Source of the DNA: Pseudomonadota bacterium
GTDB lineage: Bacteria > Pseudomonadota > Alphaproteobacteria > Rhizobiales > Xanthobacteraceae
Length of the DNA: 5,593 nucleotides
Reading direction: 5' to 3'
Assembly: GCA_023431725.1 (NCBI GenBank)
Contig: JAEYVN010000531.1
Span: forward strand, 1-5,593
A program made the translations under genes and the position numbers. Positions 1 through 5,593 of the stretch are shown here, in pieces. The notes under the pieces are model-generated. The model did not search any database. It was not told the DNA's origin and saw nothing but the letters and a program-made list of their open reading frames with translations. How positions within the stretch are numbered: position 1 is the first letter of the stretch; each line of letters starts with the position of its first letter.

Positions 1-343
1 CGGCTTCGACGCTGGTCGGATTGGCCTCGAGCGTGACTTCGACATCCGGTGCGACAGCCCAGTGTTTGCCGATGCCATCGAGGATCGCTGACACGGTCGA
101 AGGGCTCATCAGCGACGGTGTGCCGCCGCCAAAGAAGATCGTCGAGACGGTGCGATCCGGAACGCGCGCGGCCGTCGTCTCGATCTCGCGCAGGAACGCC
201 TTCACATACCGCGCTTCATCGATTCCGCCATGGCGGACATGGCTGTTGAAGTCGCAATAGGGGCATTTTGAGAGGCAGAACGGCCAATGGATGTAGACCC
301 CGAAGGCCGCCGCCGAAGGATTCGTTAACGTCATGTTAAGCAT
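1..343 (-). CDS. hemW: HemW, radical-SAM haem chaperone (coproporphyrinogen III oxidase-like), N-terminal part
   Basis: The first 114 codons of a gene that leaves the window at its left edge. Near residue 14 it reads FGVYIHWPFCLSKCPYCDF, the radical-SAM CX3CX2C motif (Cys 23, 27 and 30) that holds the [4Fe-4S] cluster and S-adenosylmethionine. It continues with FFGGGTPS and, close to the edge, LEANPTS, both typical of the HemN/HemW family. Phe follows CPYCD where true HemN has a fourth cysteine (CX3CX2CXC), which favours HemW, a haem-binding protein thought to deliver haem to respiratory enzymes, over oxygen-independent coproporphyrinogen oxidase. It lies downstream of rdgB on the same strand after an 84-bp gap, probably as the last visible member of an rph-rdgB-hemW unit. 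Two in-frame ATGs compete as start (343 and 334) and neither has a strong ribosome binding site. The family is about 380-400 residues, so most of the protein is outside. Confidence 0.9.
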   Translation of the reverse strand, partial: MLNMTLTNPSAAAFGVYIHWPFCLSKCPYCDFNSHVRHGGIDEARYVKAFLREIETTAARVPDRTVSTIFFGGGTPSLMSPSTVSAILDGIGKHWAVAPDVEVTLEANPTSVEA

Positions 344-427
344 CTTACTTTGCCGCGCGTGACGCAGCCAGCGCGAATACGGAGATGATTAAAATTGTAA
401 CGATCGGGAACTGCGCGAAACCGGCCG

Positions 428-1177
428 TCAGGCTTTCTTCGAAAGGCAGGCTTCCGCAAGCTTGATGAAGGCGCGGGCGCGGTGCGACAGCCCGAGGCCA
501 TGCGGCGGCAGGCCATGCTTTTCGTCCGACGTCATCTCGCCGAAGGTTCGCTCGTAGCCTTCGGGCAGGAACATCGGGTCGTAGCCGAAGCCGGCTTCGC
601 CCCGCGGCGGCCAGACCAGCGTGCCATCGACCTTGGCCTCGAATTCTTCGACATGGCCATCCGGCCAGGCAACGCACAGGGCCGAAACGAAGTGTGCGGT
701 CCGGCGGGCCGGCGTCACCGCGCCATGATCGCGCAGCATGGAATCGATTCCTTCCATGGCGCGCGTGAAATTCTTGTCGGGGCCGGCCCAGCGTGCCGAG
801 TGGATGCCGGGCGAACCGCCGAGGGCATCGACGGCCAGACCGGAATCGTCGGCAAAGGCCGGCAGGCCTGACGCAGATGCGGCAGCATTGGCCTTGATTG
901 CAGCATTTTCCGCAAAGGTCGCGCCGGGCTCTTCAGGCTCGGGCAATCCAAGTTCGCCGGCCGACACCGCTTCGATGCCATAGAGCGACAGCAATTCGCG
1001 CATCTCGCGCAGCTTGCCGGCATTGTGTGTGGCGATCACGATCTTGCCCGTGATCTGGCGGTGCTTCTTGGCATCGCCCGCGACGGCGGGCGATGCGGCG
1101 GTGTCTGCGTTCCCGTTAGGCATGTCGTTCAGTTTGCTTTGTCCGAGGTTGCTGGATGCCCCGATTGTGCGCGGCAT
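428..1177 (-). CDS. rdgB: RdgB/HAM1 family dITP/XTP pyrophosphatase
   Basis: Cytosolic house-cleaning enzyme that hydrolyses dITP, ITP and XTP to the monophosphate and pyrophosphate, keeping deaminated purines out of DNA and RNA. The HAM1 (non-canonical purine NTPase) motifs appear in order: THNAGK at 50-55, FAENAAIKA at 88-96, the catalytic-region ADDSG at 109-113, SARWAG at 127-132, GFGYDPMF at 196-203, MTSDEK at 215-220 and the C-terminal SHRARAF at 231-237. The fold begins near [11 protein letters not shown] (residue 42), so the 249-residue reading carries some 40 extra N-terminal residues compared with the usual 190-215. ATG 1177 lies 10 bp after the rph stop, favouring coupled translation. 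ATG 1123 gives 231 residues and is equally possible. Neither has a clear Shine-Dalgarno sequence, and no start codon sits at the usual family position. Identity is secure; the start is not. Confidence 0.95.
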   Translation of the reverse strand: MPRTIGASSNLGQSKLNDMPNGNADTAASPAVAGDAKKHRQITGKIVIATHNAGKLREMRELLSLYGIEAVSAGELGLPEPEEPGATFAENAAIKANAAASASGLPAFADDSGLAVDALGGSPGIHSARWAGPDKNFTRAMEGIDSMLRDHGAVTPARRTAHFVSALCVAWPDGHVEEFEAKVDGTLVWPPRGEAGFGYDPMFLPEGYERTFGEMTSDEKHGLPPHGLGLSHRARAFIKLAEACLSKKA

Positions 1178-1187
1178 GACAGATGAT

Positions 1188-1901
1188 TCAGGTGACCGCC
1201 ATCTTCTGCAGATCGACCAGCTTGCCGACGCCCTTGCGCGCGAGCTTGAGCATGTCGAGCAGTTGTTCTTCGCTAAACGGAGTCTTCTCCGCCGTGCCCT
1301 GAATCTCGATGATGCCGCCGGAACCGGTCATGACGAAATTGGCGTCGGTCTCGGCATCGGAATCTTCCGCGTAATCGAGGTCGAGCACCGGCGTCTCCTT
1401 GTAGAGACCGCAGGAAATCGCTGCCACCTGATCGCGCAACACTTCGCCACGCAGCATGTTGCGTGCCTTCATCCATTGCACGCAGTCATACAACGCCACC
1501 CAGGCGCCGGTGATCGAGGCGGTGCGGGTTCCTCCGTCGGCCTGGATCACATCGCAATCGATGGTGATCTGCCGTTCGCCGAGTGCGACCAGATCGACAA
1601 CCGTCCGCAGCGAGCGGCCGATCAGCCGCTGAATTTCGACGGTGCGGCCGCCCTGCTTGCCGGCGCTGGCTTCGCGACGGGTGCGTTCCGAGGTAGCCCG
1701 CGGGAGCATGCGGTATTCGGCCGTGACCCAGCCGCGACCCTGGCCCTTGAGCCATGGCGGCAGGCGCTCCTCAAGGGTGGCCGTGACCAGCACATGGGTA
1801 TCGCCGAACTTCACGAAGCATGAGCCCTCGGCATATTTCACCACGCTGCGTTCCAGCGACACAGCACGCAATTCATCCGGAGCCCGGCGGCTTGGCCGCA
1901 T
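1188..1901 (-). CDS. rph: Ribonuclease PH
   Basis: Phosphorolytic 3'-to-5' exoribonuclease that trims the 3' end of tRNA precursors, using phosphate and releasing nucleoside diphosphates. It works as a ring of six identical subunits in the cytosol. At 237 residues it is full length (E. coli about 238). It starts [12 protein letters not shown] as the family does. It contains [15 protein letters not shown] (31-45), [17 protein letters not shown] (52-68), [19 protein letters not shown] (81-99), the phosphate-binding [18 protein letters not shown] (116-133), and the acidic metal-site stretch [18 protein letters not shown] (175-192, with D180 and D186), then EIQGTAE (199-205). None of the expected motifs is missing. 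The ATG is preceded by AGGA with an 8-nt spacer (plus-strand positions 1910-1913), a good ribosome binding site. It heads the rph-rdgB-hemW cluster and is divergent from the transporter gene. Confidence 0.98.
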   Translation of the reverse strand: MRPSRRAPDELRAVSLERSVVKYAEGSCFVKFGDTHVLVTATLEERLPPWLKGQGRGWVTAEYRMLPRATSERTRREASAGKQGGRTVEIQRLIGRSLRTVVDLVALGERQITIDCDVIQADGGTRTASITGAWVALYDCVQWMKARNMLRGEVLRDQVAAISCGLYKETPVLDLDYAEDSDAETDANFVMTGSGGIIEIQGTAEKTPFSEEQLLDMLKLARKGVGKLVDLQKMAVT

Positions 1902-1939
1902 CGTTCAAGTCCTTTTCATTCGCGGTTGGGTCTGCGGGG

Positions 1940-1968
1940 CTTTTAGGAGGCATGGACGCAGCCTACAA
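1940..1968 (-). promoter_or_regulatory. Possible sigma-70-type promoter for rph
   Basis: Reading the minus strand of the divergent gap, TTGTAG (plus positions 1963-1968) is followed after exactly 17 bp by TAAAAG (1940-1945). This matches three of six bases at -35 and four of six at -10. It lies about 40 bp upstream of the rph ATG, a sensible distance. The match is weak and such pairs arise by chance, so this is only a candidate. Confidence 0.22.
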
Positions 1969-2008
1969 GCGGAGAAGAACAGATTCTTGAGAGTCCAGGC
2001 AGGGTTGA

Positions 2009-3457
2009 ATGCGGTTTCTCGATGGCTTGATGCGGCCGATCCGCGCTTTCCGGGCGGCCTATATGCCGCTGATCATGGTGTATTTCGCCTATGGTGCGCT
2101 CGGCCTGATCGACGTCACACGCGACATGTGGATCAAGGAGAGCCTCACGCTGACGCCATCGGAACTCGCCGGCATCAGTGTCTGGCTGACGCTTCCCTGG
2201 ACCGTGAAGATGGTCTTCGGCGAGCTGGTGGATGCGGTGCCGATCTTCGGCTCGCAGCGCCGGGTCTACATCGTGATCGGAGCGCTGCTGACGGCGACGG
2301 GCCTTGTCACATTGGCCGGTGCGGCCGGCGGCTGGCTCGTCATGATGCCGCCGGATCAGCTTTATGTGCTCGGCGCCTTGCTGATCGTTGTCGGTACGGT
2401 GATCCAGGATGTTGTGGCCGATGCGATGTCCACCGAAGTGGTTTCGCGTGTCGATGCGACGGGGGCCGAAAAGCCCGAAAGTGAAGTGAAGTCCGAGCTC
2501 GGCATGGTGCAGGTTCTGGGGCGCCTGTCGCTTTCAGCGGGCATTGTCGCGGTTGCAGGCCTGTCCGGTGTTCTTGCCGGTTTGTTCGGGCGAGAGACGG
2601 TCTTCCTGATCGGTCTGGTGATCCCGGTGATTTCCATCAGCGGGGTGCTCCTGATCAAACAGGAGAAGGCGGCGCCACGACCGATCGACTGGCGCATCCT
2701 CGGTGGCGGCCTTGTTTTCGGTGCTGCCGTGCTGGCCCTTGCGCTGGGCGGCATTCCCTATGCGCAGGAATTCATCTTCGTGTTGTCGATGGCGGTGGTC
2801 TGCACCATGCTGGTGCTGGTCACGCGCGACCTCGACCACAAGTCGCGCATGGCCATCTTCTATACCTCCATCATCATCTTCGCGTTCCGAGCGACTCCGA
2901 CGACCGGTGACGGTTATTTCTGGTGGACGCTCGATGTCCTGAAATTCGACGAGCAATTCTACGGCGCGTTGCGCCAGACCGGTGCGGTGCTGGCGATCAT
3001 CGCGATGTGGGTGTTCGCCAAGCAGCTCACCGAATATTCGGTGACCAAGACGTTGCTCTGGATCGCGGTGATCGGCTCGATACTCTCGTTGCCAAGCATC
3101 GGGCTTTATTTCGGCTTGCATGAATGGACCGAGCGCGTGTTCGGCTTCGGTGCGCGTTCGATCGCCGTTATCGATACGGCCGCATCGTCGCCCTTCGCGC
3201 AACTCAGCATGATCCCGCTGCTGACCCTGACGGCCTTCTATGCGCCGGCCGGTCACCGCGCGACTTGGTTCGCGCTGATGGCGTCGTTGATGAATCTGGC
3301 GCTGGTCGCCGGGCAATTGCAGGCCAAGTATCTCAACCAGATCTTTGTGGTCCAGCGTGGCGATTATGGCGAACTGGGCGGACTCCTGATTGTTGCGACA
3401 ATTGTCGGCTTTGTTTTGCCGGTTGGCACGATCCTGTTGTTCGGACGGAAGGTGTGA
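2009..3457 (+). CDS. Major facilitator superfamily transporter, folate-biopterin transporter (BT1/FBT)-like
   Basis: A 482-residue polytopic inner-membrane protein with roughly 12 hydrophobic segments, for example near 18-37, 87-110, 118-136, 176-193, 198-216, 231-250, 254-272, 281-296, 321-337, 348-369, 402-415 and 458-478. The N-terminal stretch from IKESLTLTPSELAG (42-55) through LPWTVKMVFGELVDAVPIFG (62-81) and RRVYIVIGALL (84-94) resembles the folate-biopterin transporter family of the MFS. That family reads: short helix, acidic loop, LPW-x-x-K-x-x-(F/Y)G-x-x-D-x-x-P-x-(F/G)-x-x-RR. IQDVVADAMSTEV (132-144) and the late PAGHRATWFALMASLMN (413-429) fit the same family, whose known members import folates or pterins in kinetoplastids, plants and cyanobacteria. 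The substrate here is unknown. ATG 2009 has AGGG 4 nt upstream; ATG 2030 is the alternative. Composition looks like its neighbours. It lies between rph and hrcA, 92 bp before hrcA. Confidence 0.85.
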   Translation: MRFLDGLMRPIRAFRAAYMPLIMVYFAYGALGLIDVTRDMWIKESLTLTPSELAGISVWLTLPWTVKMVFGELVDAVPIFGSQRRVYIVIGALLTATGLVTLAGAAGGWLVMMPPDQLYVLGALLIVVGTVIQDVVADAMSTEVVSRVDATGAEKPESEVKSELGMVQVLGRLSLSAGIVAVAGLSGVLAGLFGRETVFLIGLVIPVISISGVLLIKQEKAAPRPIDWRILGGGLVFGAAVLALALGGIPYAQEFIFVLSMAVVCTMLVLVTRDLDHKSRMAIFYTSIIIFAFRATPTTGDGYFWWTLDVLKFDEQFYGALRQTGAVLAIIAMWVFAKQLTEYSVTKTLLWIAVIGSILSLPSIGLYFGLHEWTERVFGFGARSIAVIDTAASSPFAQLSMIPLLTLTAFYAPAGHRATWFALMASLMNLALVAGQLQAKYLNQIFVVQRGDYGELGGLLIVATIVGFVLPVGTILLFGRKV

Positions 3458-3478
3458 CGTGACAAGCCGCAGGGTCGC

Positions 3479-3520
3479 ATTTCAGCTCTGCGCTTGAAAT
3501 CTCAGCAGAAAACCGACAAT
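3479..3520 (+). promoter_or_regulatory. Possible hrcA promoter with overlapping inverted repeat
   Basis: In the 92-bp gap before hrcA a perfect 6-bp inverted repeat, ATTTCA (3479-3484) and TGAAAT (3495-3500), is separated by 10 bp. Its right arm overlaps TTGAAA (3494-3499), a good -35-like hexamer, with GACAAT (3515-3520) 15 bp downstream as a poor -10. An operator overlapping a promoter would look like this, but the arms are short and AT-rich and do not match CIRCE (TTAGCACTC-N9-GAGTGCTAA). hrcA could equally be read through from the transporter gene. Confidence 0.25.
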
Positions 3521-3534
3521 TCTTACGGACAAGC

Positions 3535-3540
3535 AGGGAG
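3535..3540 (+). promoter_or_regulatory. Ribosome binding site supporting the TTG start of hrcA
   Basis: AGGGAG sits 9 nt before TTG 3550. No ATG or GTG start lies in frame nearby, and the conserved winged-helix domain begins about 18 residues into the protein read from this TTG. This purine-rich site is therefore what fixes the unusual start codon. Confidence 0.6.
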
Positions 3541-3549
3541 TCTGAGGCG

Positions 3550-4641
3550 TTGGCATCGCACGATATTCCGATCGGATCGTCCCAGATTTCGCTCGCCGAT
3601 CTGAGCGATCGGTCGCGCGACATCTTCCGTCAGATCGTCGAAAGCTATCTGACCACCGGTGAGCCGGTCGGTTCGCGCAATATCTCGCGGCTGCTGCAGG
3701 TGTCGCTGTCACCGGCGTCGGTGCGCAACGTCATGTCCGATCTCGAACAGCTCGGGCTGATCTATGCGCCGCATACGTCGGCCGGGCGGTTGCCGACCGA
3801 ACTCGGCCTGCGCTTCTTTGTCGATGCGCTGATGCAGATCGGCGACATCAACGATGCCGACAAGCGTGCGATCGAGGCGCAAGTGGCAGGTCGCGGGCAG
3901 TCCTACGACAATGTGCTGACGCAGGCGTCGGGACTGCTGTCCGGCTTGACCCGCGCGGCCGGTGTGGTGCTGACGGCGAAACTGAATGTGCTGCTCAAGC
4001 ATATCGAGTTCGTGCGCCTTGAGCCTGAACGCGCGCTGGTCGTGCTGGTCGCCGAAGACGGGCAGGTGGAGAACCGCATCCTGCAGATCCCGGCCGGCTT
4101 GCCGACGTCGGCGCTGACCGAGGCGTCGAACTTCCTCAATGCCCGCATCCGCGGCAAGACGCTTGGCGAAGTGCGCGGCGAAATGGAGCTGGCCCTGGAG
4201 GCGGGCCGGGCCGAACTCGATCAGTTGACACAGAAGATCGTCGCCGCCGGCTTCGCCAGCTGGTCGGGCGGCGAGCTCGACGATCGCAAGCTGATCGTGC
4301 GCGGACAGTCGCATCTGCTCGACGATCTCAAGGCGCTGGACGATCTGGAACGCGTGCGGCATTTGTTCGATGACCTGGAAACGCGTCGCGAGGTGATCGA
4401 TCTGCTCGGCCGGGCGGAGCGGGCCGAGGGTGTGCGCATTTTTATCGGATCCGAGAACAAGCTGTTTTCGCTGTCGGGTTCCTCGACGATTATCGCCCCT
4501 TATCGCGACTCTGCCGGCCGGATCGTCGGCGTTTTGGGCGTGATCGGACCGACCCGGCTGAATTATGCGCGGGTGATCCCGATGGTCGACTATACCGCCA
4601 AGGTGGTGTCCCGGATGCTTTCGGGACAAACGGGAACTTGA
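3550..4641 (+). CDS. hrcA: HrcA, heat-inducible transcription repressor
   Basis: DNA-binding repressor that, in the known family, binds CIRCE operators and is kept active by the GroE chaperonin, so that misfolded protein relieves repression. In alphaproteobacteria its main target is usually groESL. The 363-residue protein is slightly longer than the usual 340-350 and full length. The N-terminal winged helix reads [21 protein letters not shown] (21-41), [20 protein letters not shown] (54-73) and [19 protein letters not shown] (74-92), all diagnostic. The middle has [21 protein letters not shown] (151-171). The C-terminal GAF-like part carries VRIFIGSEN (295-303), [10 protein letters not shown] (309-318), [20 protein letters not shown] (327-346) and [11 protein letters not shown] (347-357). 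Translation starts at TTG, supported by AGGGAG 9 nt upstream. It precedes grpE by 66 bp on the same strand. No CIRCE element is visible in front of it, so autoregulation through CIRCE is not supported. Confidence 0.97.
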   Translation: MASHDIPIGSSQISLADLSDRSRDIFRQIVESYLTTGEPVGSRNISRLLQVSLSPASVRNVMSDLEQLGLIYAPHTSAGRLPTELGLRFFVDALMQIGDINDADKRAIEAQVAGRGQSYDNVLTQASGLLSGLTRAAGVVLTAKLNVLLKHIEFVRLEPERALVVLVAEDGQVENRILQIPAGLPTSALTEASNFLNARIRGKTLGEVRGEMELALEAGRAELDQLTQKIVAAGFASWSGGELDDRKLIVRGQSHLLDDLKALDDLERVRHLFDDLETRREVIDLLGRAERAEGVRIFIGSENKLFSLSGSSTIIAPYRDSAGRIVGVLGVIGPTRLNYARVIPMVDYTAKVVSRMLSGQTGT

Positions 4642-4665
4642 TTTTTCCTTCGTAAGTTCTGATAT
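4637..4665 (+). promoter_or_regulatory. Candidate RpoH (sigma-32) heat-shock promoter for grpE
   Basis: CTTG (4637-4640), 18 bp, then CTGATAT (4659-4665). The published alphaproteobacterial heat-shock consensus is CTTG-N17/18-CYTATNT, and this site departs from it at a single specified base (G for T at the third position of the -10). It overlaps the last codon and the TGA stop of hrcA, and its -10 lies 42 bp before the grpE ATG. A heat-shock promoter is biologically expected for grpE. Motif and position agree, but the assignment is by eye. Confidence 0.5.
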
Positions 4666-4684
4666 CGGGGCGAATCCACCCCCG
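4666..4684 (+). other. Small GC hairpin in the grpE leader
   Basis: CGGGG (4666-4670) can pair with CCCCG (4680-4684) around a 9-nt loop, followed by GAATTTTC. It begins one base after the proposed -10, so a transcript from that promoter would probably start within it. It may be a weak terminator or leader structure on hrcA transcripts, or chance. The five-pair stem is short. Confidence 0.2.
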
Positions 4685-4707
4685 GAATTTTCTATTGGAC
4701 GGACGCG

Positions 4708-5340
4708 ATGAACGATACGCCACGGCCCGACGCGAATGCGCCAGAGACCGACTCCGGTGCGGCGCAAAGCCCGCAAACTGAAGGTGCGAAGCCTCAAGCC
4801 TCCAAGCCCTATGTCGATCCGTCACTGATGGTCGATGAAGCCGCCGAGATGAAGAATCGGTTGCTGCGGGCGCTGGCGGATATGGAGAATCTCCGCAAGC
4901 GTACCGAGCGCGAGGTCGCCGATGCACGTCAATATGGCATCGCATCGTTCGCGCGTGACATGCTGGGCGTCGCCGATAATTTCCGCCGTGCGCTCGAAGC
5001 GATCGGCCCGGAACTGCGCGCGGGTGCAGATGCGGCGGTCAGTTCGCTGATCGAGGGGGTGGAGTTGACCGAGCGCGAGCTGATGAAGTCGCTCGAAAAG
5101 AACGGCATCCGCAAGATCGAGCCGCAGGGCGAGAAGTTCGACCCCAACCTGCATCAGGCGATGTACGAGGTTCCCGATCCGTCGGTGCCTTCGGGCATGG
5201 TCGTGCAGGTCGTGCAGCCGGGCTATGTAATCGGTGAGCGAATCCTGCGCCCCGCCCTTGTTGCTGTTTCCAAGGGCGGCCCGAAAGCAGCGCCGGCTTC
5301 CGAAGCGGCGAACAACGATCACTCGGGCGTGACGAAGTAA
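4708..5340 (+). CDS. grpE: GrpE, nucleotide exchange factor of the DnaK chaperone
   Basis: Cytosolic homodimer that releases ADP from DnaK (Hsp70), allowing ATP binding and substrate release, and in known cases also senses temperature. The 210-residue length is typical. Residues 1-40 are polar, low in complexity and rich in Pro, Ala and Ser, as expected for the disordered N-terminus. The long coiled-coil helix begins near [25 protein letters not shown] (from 41). [23 protein letters not shown] (74-96) and [23 protein letters not shown] (115-137) follow, the latter leading into the head domain. The GrpE signature spans about 144-188: [20 protein letters not shown], then [25 protein letters not shown]. 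The ATG is preceded by GGACGGA (4697-4703). dnaK does not follow; the next gene is convergent. A candidate heat-shock promoter overlaps the end of hrcA. Confidence 0.98.
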   Translation: MNDTPRPDANAPETDSGAAQSPQTEGAKPQASKPYVDPSLMVDEAAEMKNRLLRALADMENLRKRTEREVADARQYGIASFARDMLGVADNFRRALEAIGPELRAGADAAVSSLIEGVELTERELMKSLEKNGIRKIEPQGEKFDPNLHQAMYEVPDPSVPSGMVVQVVQPGYVIGERILRPALVAVSKGGPKAAPASEAANNDHSGVTK

Positions 5341-5352
5341 CATCCGTAAATT

Positions 5353-5377
5353 CGGGCGGCAGCTTCACTGCCGCCCG
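5353..5377. terminator. Symmetric hairpin between convergent genes, likely bidirectional terminator
   Basis: CGGGCGGCAG (5353-5362) and its exact reverse complement CTGCCGCCCG (5368-5377) flank a 5-nt loop CTTCA, giving a perfect 10-bp, very GC-rich stem. It starts 13 bp after the grpE stop and ends 15 bp before the stop of the opposing gene, so it can serve both. The T-run is weak on both sides: CATTGG follows on plus, AATTTA on minus. Termination of minus-strand transcripts therefore looks the more canonical of the two. Confidence 0.75.
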
Positions 5378-5392
5378 CATTGGTGAGCGGGA

Positions 5393-5593
5393 TCAGCGCG
5401 GCTCGACGCCGTCGCGCACCGCGCGGAAGCGCGTGAAGGAATCCAGCCACTCCTTCTTCGGTGCAACGCCGACCAAGCGGATGAAGCCGGTGCCGCTGAA
5501 TCGCATCCATTGCACGATGACGACGTCGGTATCGCGCGTGATGGTCTGGCCTTCCAGCCGGATTTCATAGCCGGGCTGTCCACCAATCCGCAT
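5393..5593 (-). CDS. Conserved hypothetical protein, C-terminal fragment
   Basis: The last 67 codons (66 residues and stop) of a minus-strand gene that enters from the right edge. The ATG at the very edge (5593) could be internal, since the text begins abruptly in a conserved-looking strand, MRIGGQPGYEIRLEGQ. It continues through DVVIVQWMRFSGTGFIRLVGV to WLDSFTRFRAVRDGVEPR. Alternating hydrophobic and polar residues suggest a small beta-rich domain with a closing helix. The pattern IGGQ-x-GYEI...VQW-x-RF...GF-x-R-x-VGV...RFRAVRDG feels like a family of uncharacterised, probably exported proteins of Bradyrhizobium relatives. That is recollection only, and any signal peptide lies outside the window. 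No function can be given. Codon use fits the neighbours, and it shares the hairpin at 5353-5377 with grpE. Confidence 0.75.
   Translation of the reverse strand: MRIGGQPGYEIRLEGQTITRDTDVVIVQWMRFSGTGFIRLVGVAPKKEWLDSFTRFRAVRDGVEPR

Noticed and set aside
345..437. Possible tiny membrane peptide in the rdgB-hemW gap (FPIVTILIISVFALAAS, minus strand)
   Set aside because: The hydrophobic run looks like a membrane segment and ends just before the hemW start, but no ATG, GTG or TTG opens the frame at a sensible point; only CTG codons are available.
1014..1823. Long plus-strand open frame (269 codons) opposite rph and rdgB
   Set aside because: It lies antisense to two certain genes with all their motifs intact, has no recognisable domain, and is expected from GC-rich third positions.
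2534..3316. Minus-strand open frame of 260 codons opposite the transporter gene
   Set aside because: A hydrophilic, Arg/His/Asp-rich antisense reading of a clear membrane protein gene; no domain recognised.
2009..3457. Transporter gene as recently acquired foreign DNA
   Set aside because: Base composition and codon use look like the neighbours, and no repeats, integrase or insertion sequence ends flank it.
3458..3549. CIRCE operator upstream of hrcA
   Set aside because: Looked for TTAGCACTC-N9-GAGTGCTAA here and before grpE; neither half-site is present.
3709..4797. Minus-strand open frame of 362 codons opposite hrcA
   Set aside because: It shadows the complete HrcA frame, is rich in Arg, His and Gln as antisense GC-rich frames are, and shows no motif.
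1..5593. tRNA or rRNA genes, CRISPR array, transposon or phage genes
   Set aside because: No cloverleaf, regular spaced repeats, transposase or integrase motifs were seen on either strand, and nearly all the sequence is taken by recognised genes.

Overview
The window reads as an ordinary, densely packed chromosomal segment of a GC-rich alphaproteobacterium, most likely Hyphomicrobiales (Rhizobiales) of the Bradyrhizobium/Afipia/Rhodopseudomonas/Xanthobacteraceae type. The evidence is the GC-rich third codon positions, the gene set hemW, rdgB and rph next to hrcA and grpE, and HrcA and GrpE proteins that closely resemble remembered Bradyrhizobiaceae sequences. No alignment was run, so the genus stays open.

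Layout. Positions 1-1901 hold a minus-strand cluster read rph, rdgB, hemW (hemW runs off the left edge). These encode RNase PH for tRNA 3'-end trimming, the ITP/XTP house-cleaning pyrophosphatase, and a radical-SAM haem chaperone. A 107-bp divergent gap (1902-2008) separates this cluster from a plus-strand block. That block starts with a 482-residue membrane transporter resembling the folate-biopterin (BT1/FBT) branch of the major facilitator superfamily. It is followed by hrcA (heat-inducible repressor, TTG start) and grpE (nucleotide exchange factor for DnaK). A strong symmetric hairpin lies between grpE and the C-terminal end of an unrecognised minus-strand gene cut by the right edge.

How the parts relate. 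hrcA and grpE form the heat-shock control and chaperone pair. A site fitting the alphaproteobacterial RpoH consensus, CTTG-N18-CTGATAT, spans the end of hrcA and lies just upstream of grpE, so grpE can plausibly be induced apart from hrcA. No CIRCE operator (the usual HrcA target) is seen in the window, which fits HrcA acting elsewhere, typically at groESL in this class. dnaK does not directly follow grpE. The transporter between rph and hrcA is the least expected element.

No tRNA, rRNA, CRISPR array, insertion sequence or phage gene was recognised, and no gene-free stretch exceeds about 110 bp. I found no convincing new multi-gene system; the findings are modest and ranked accordingly.
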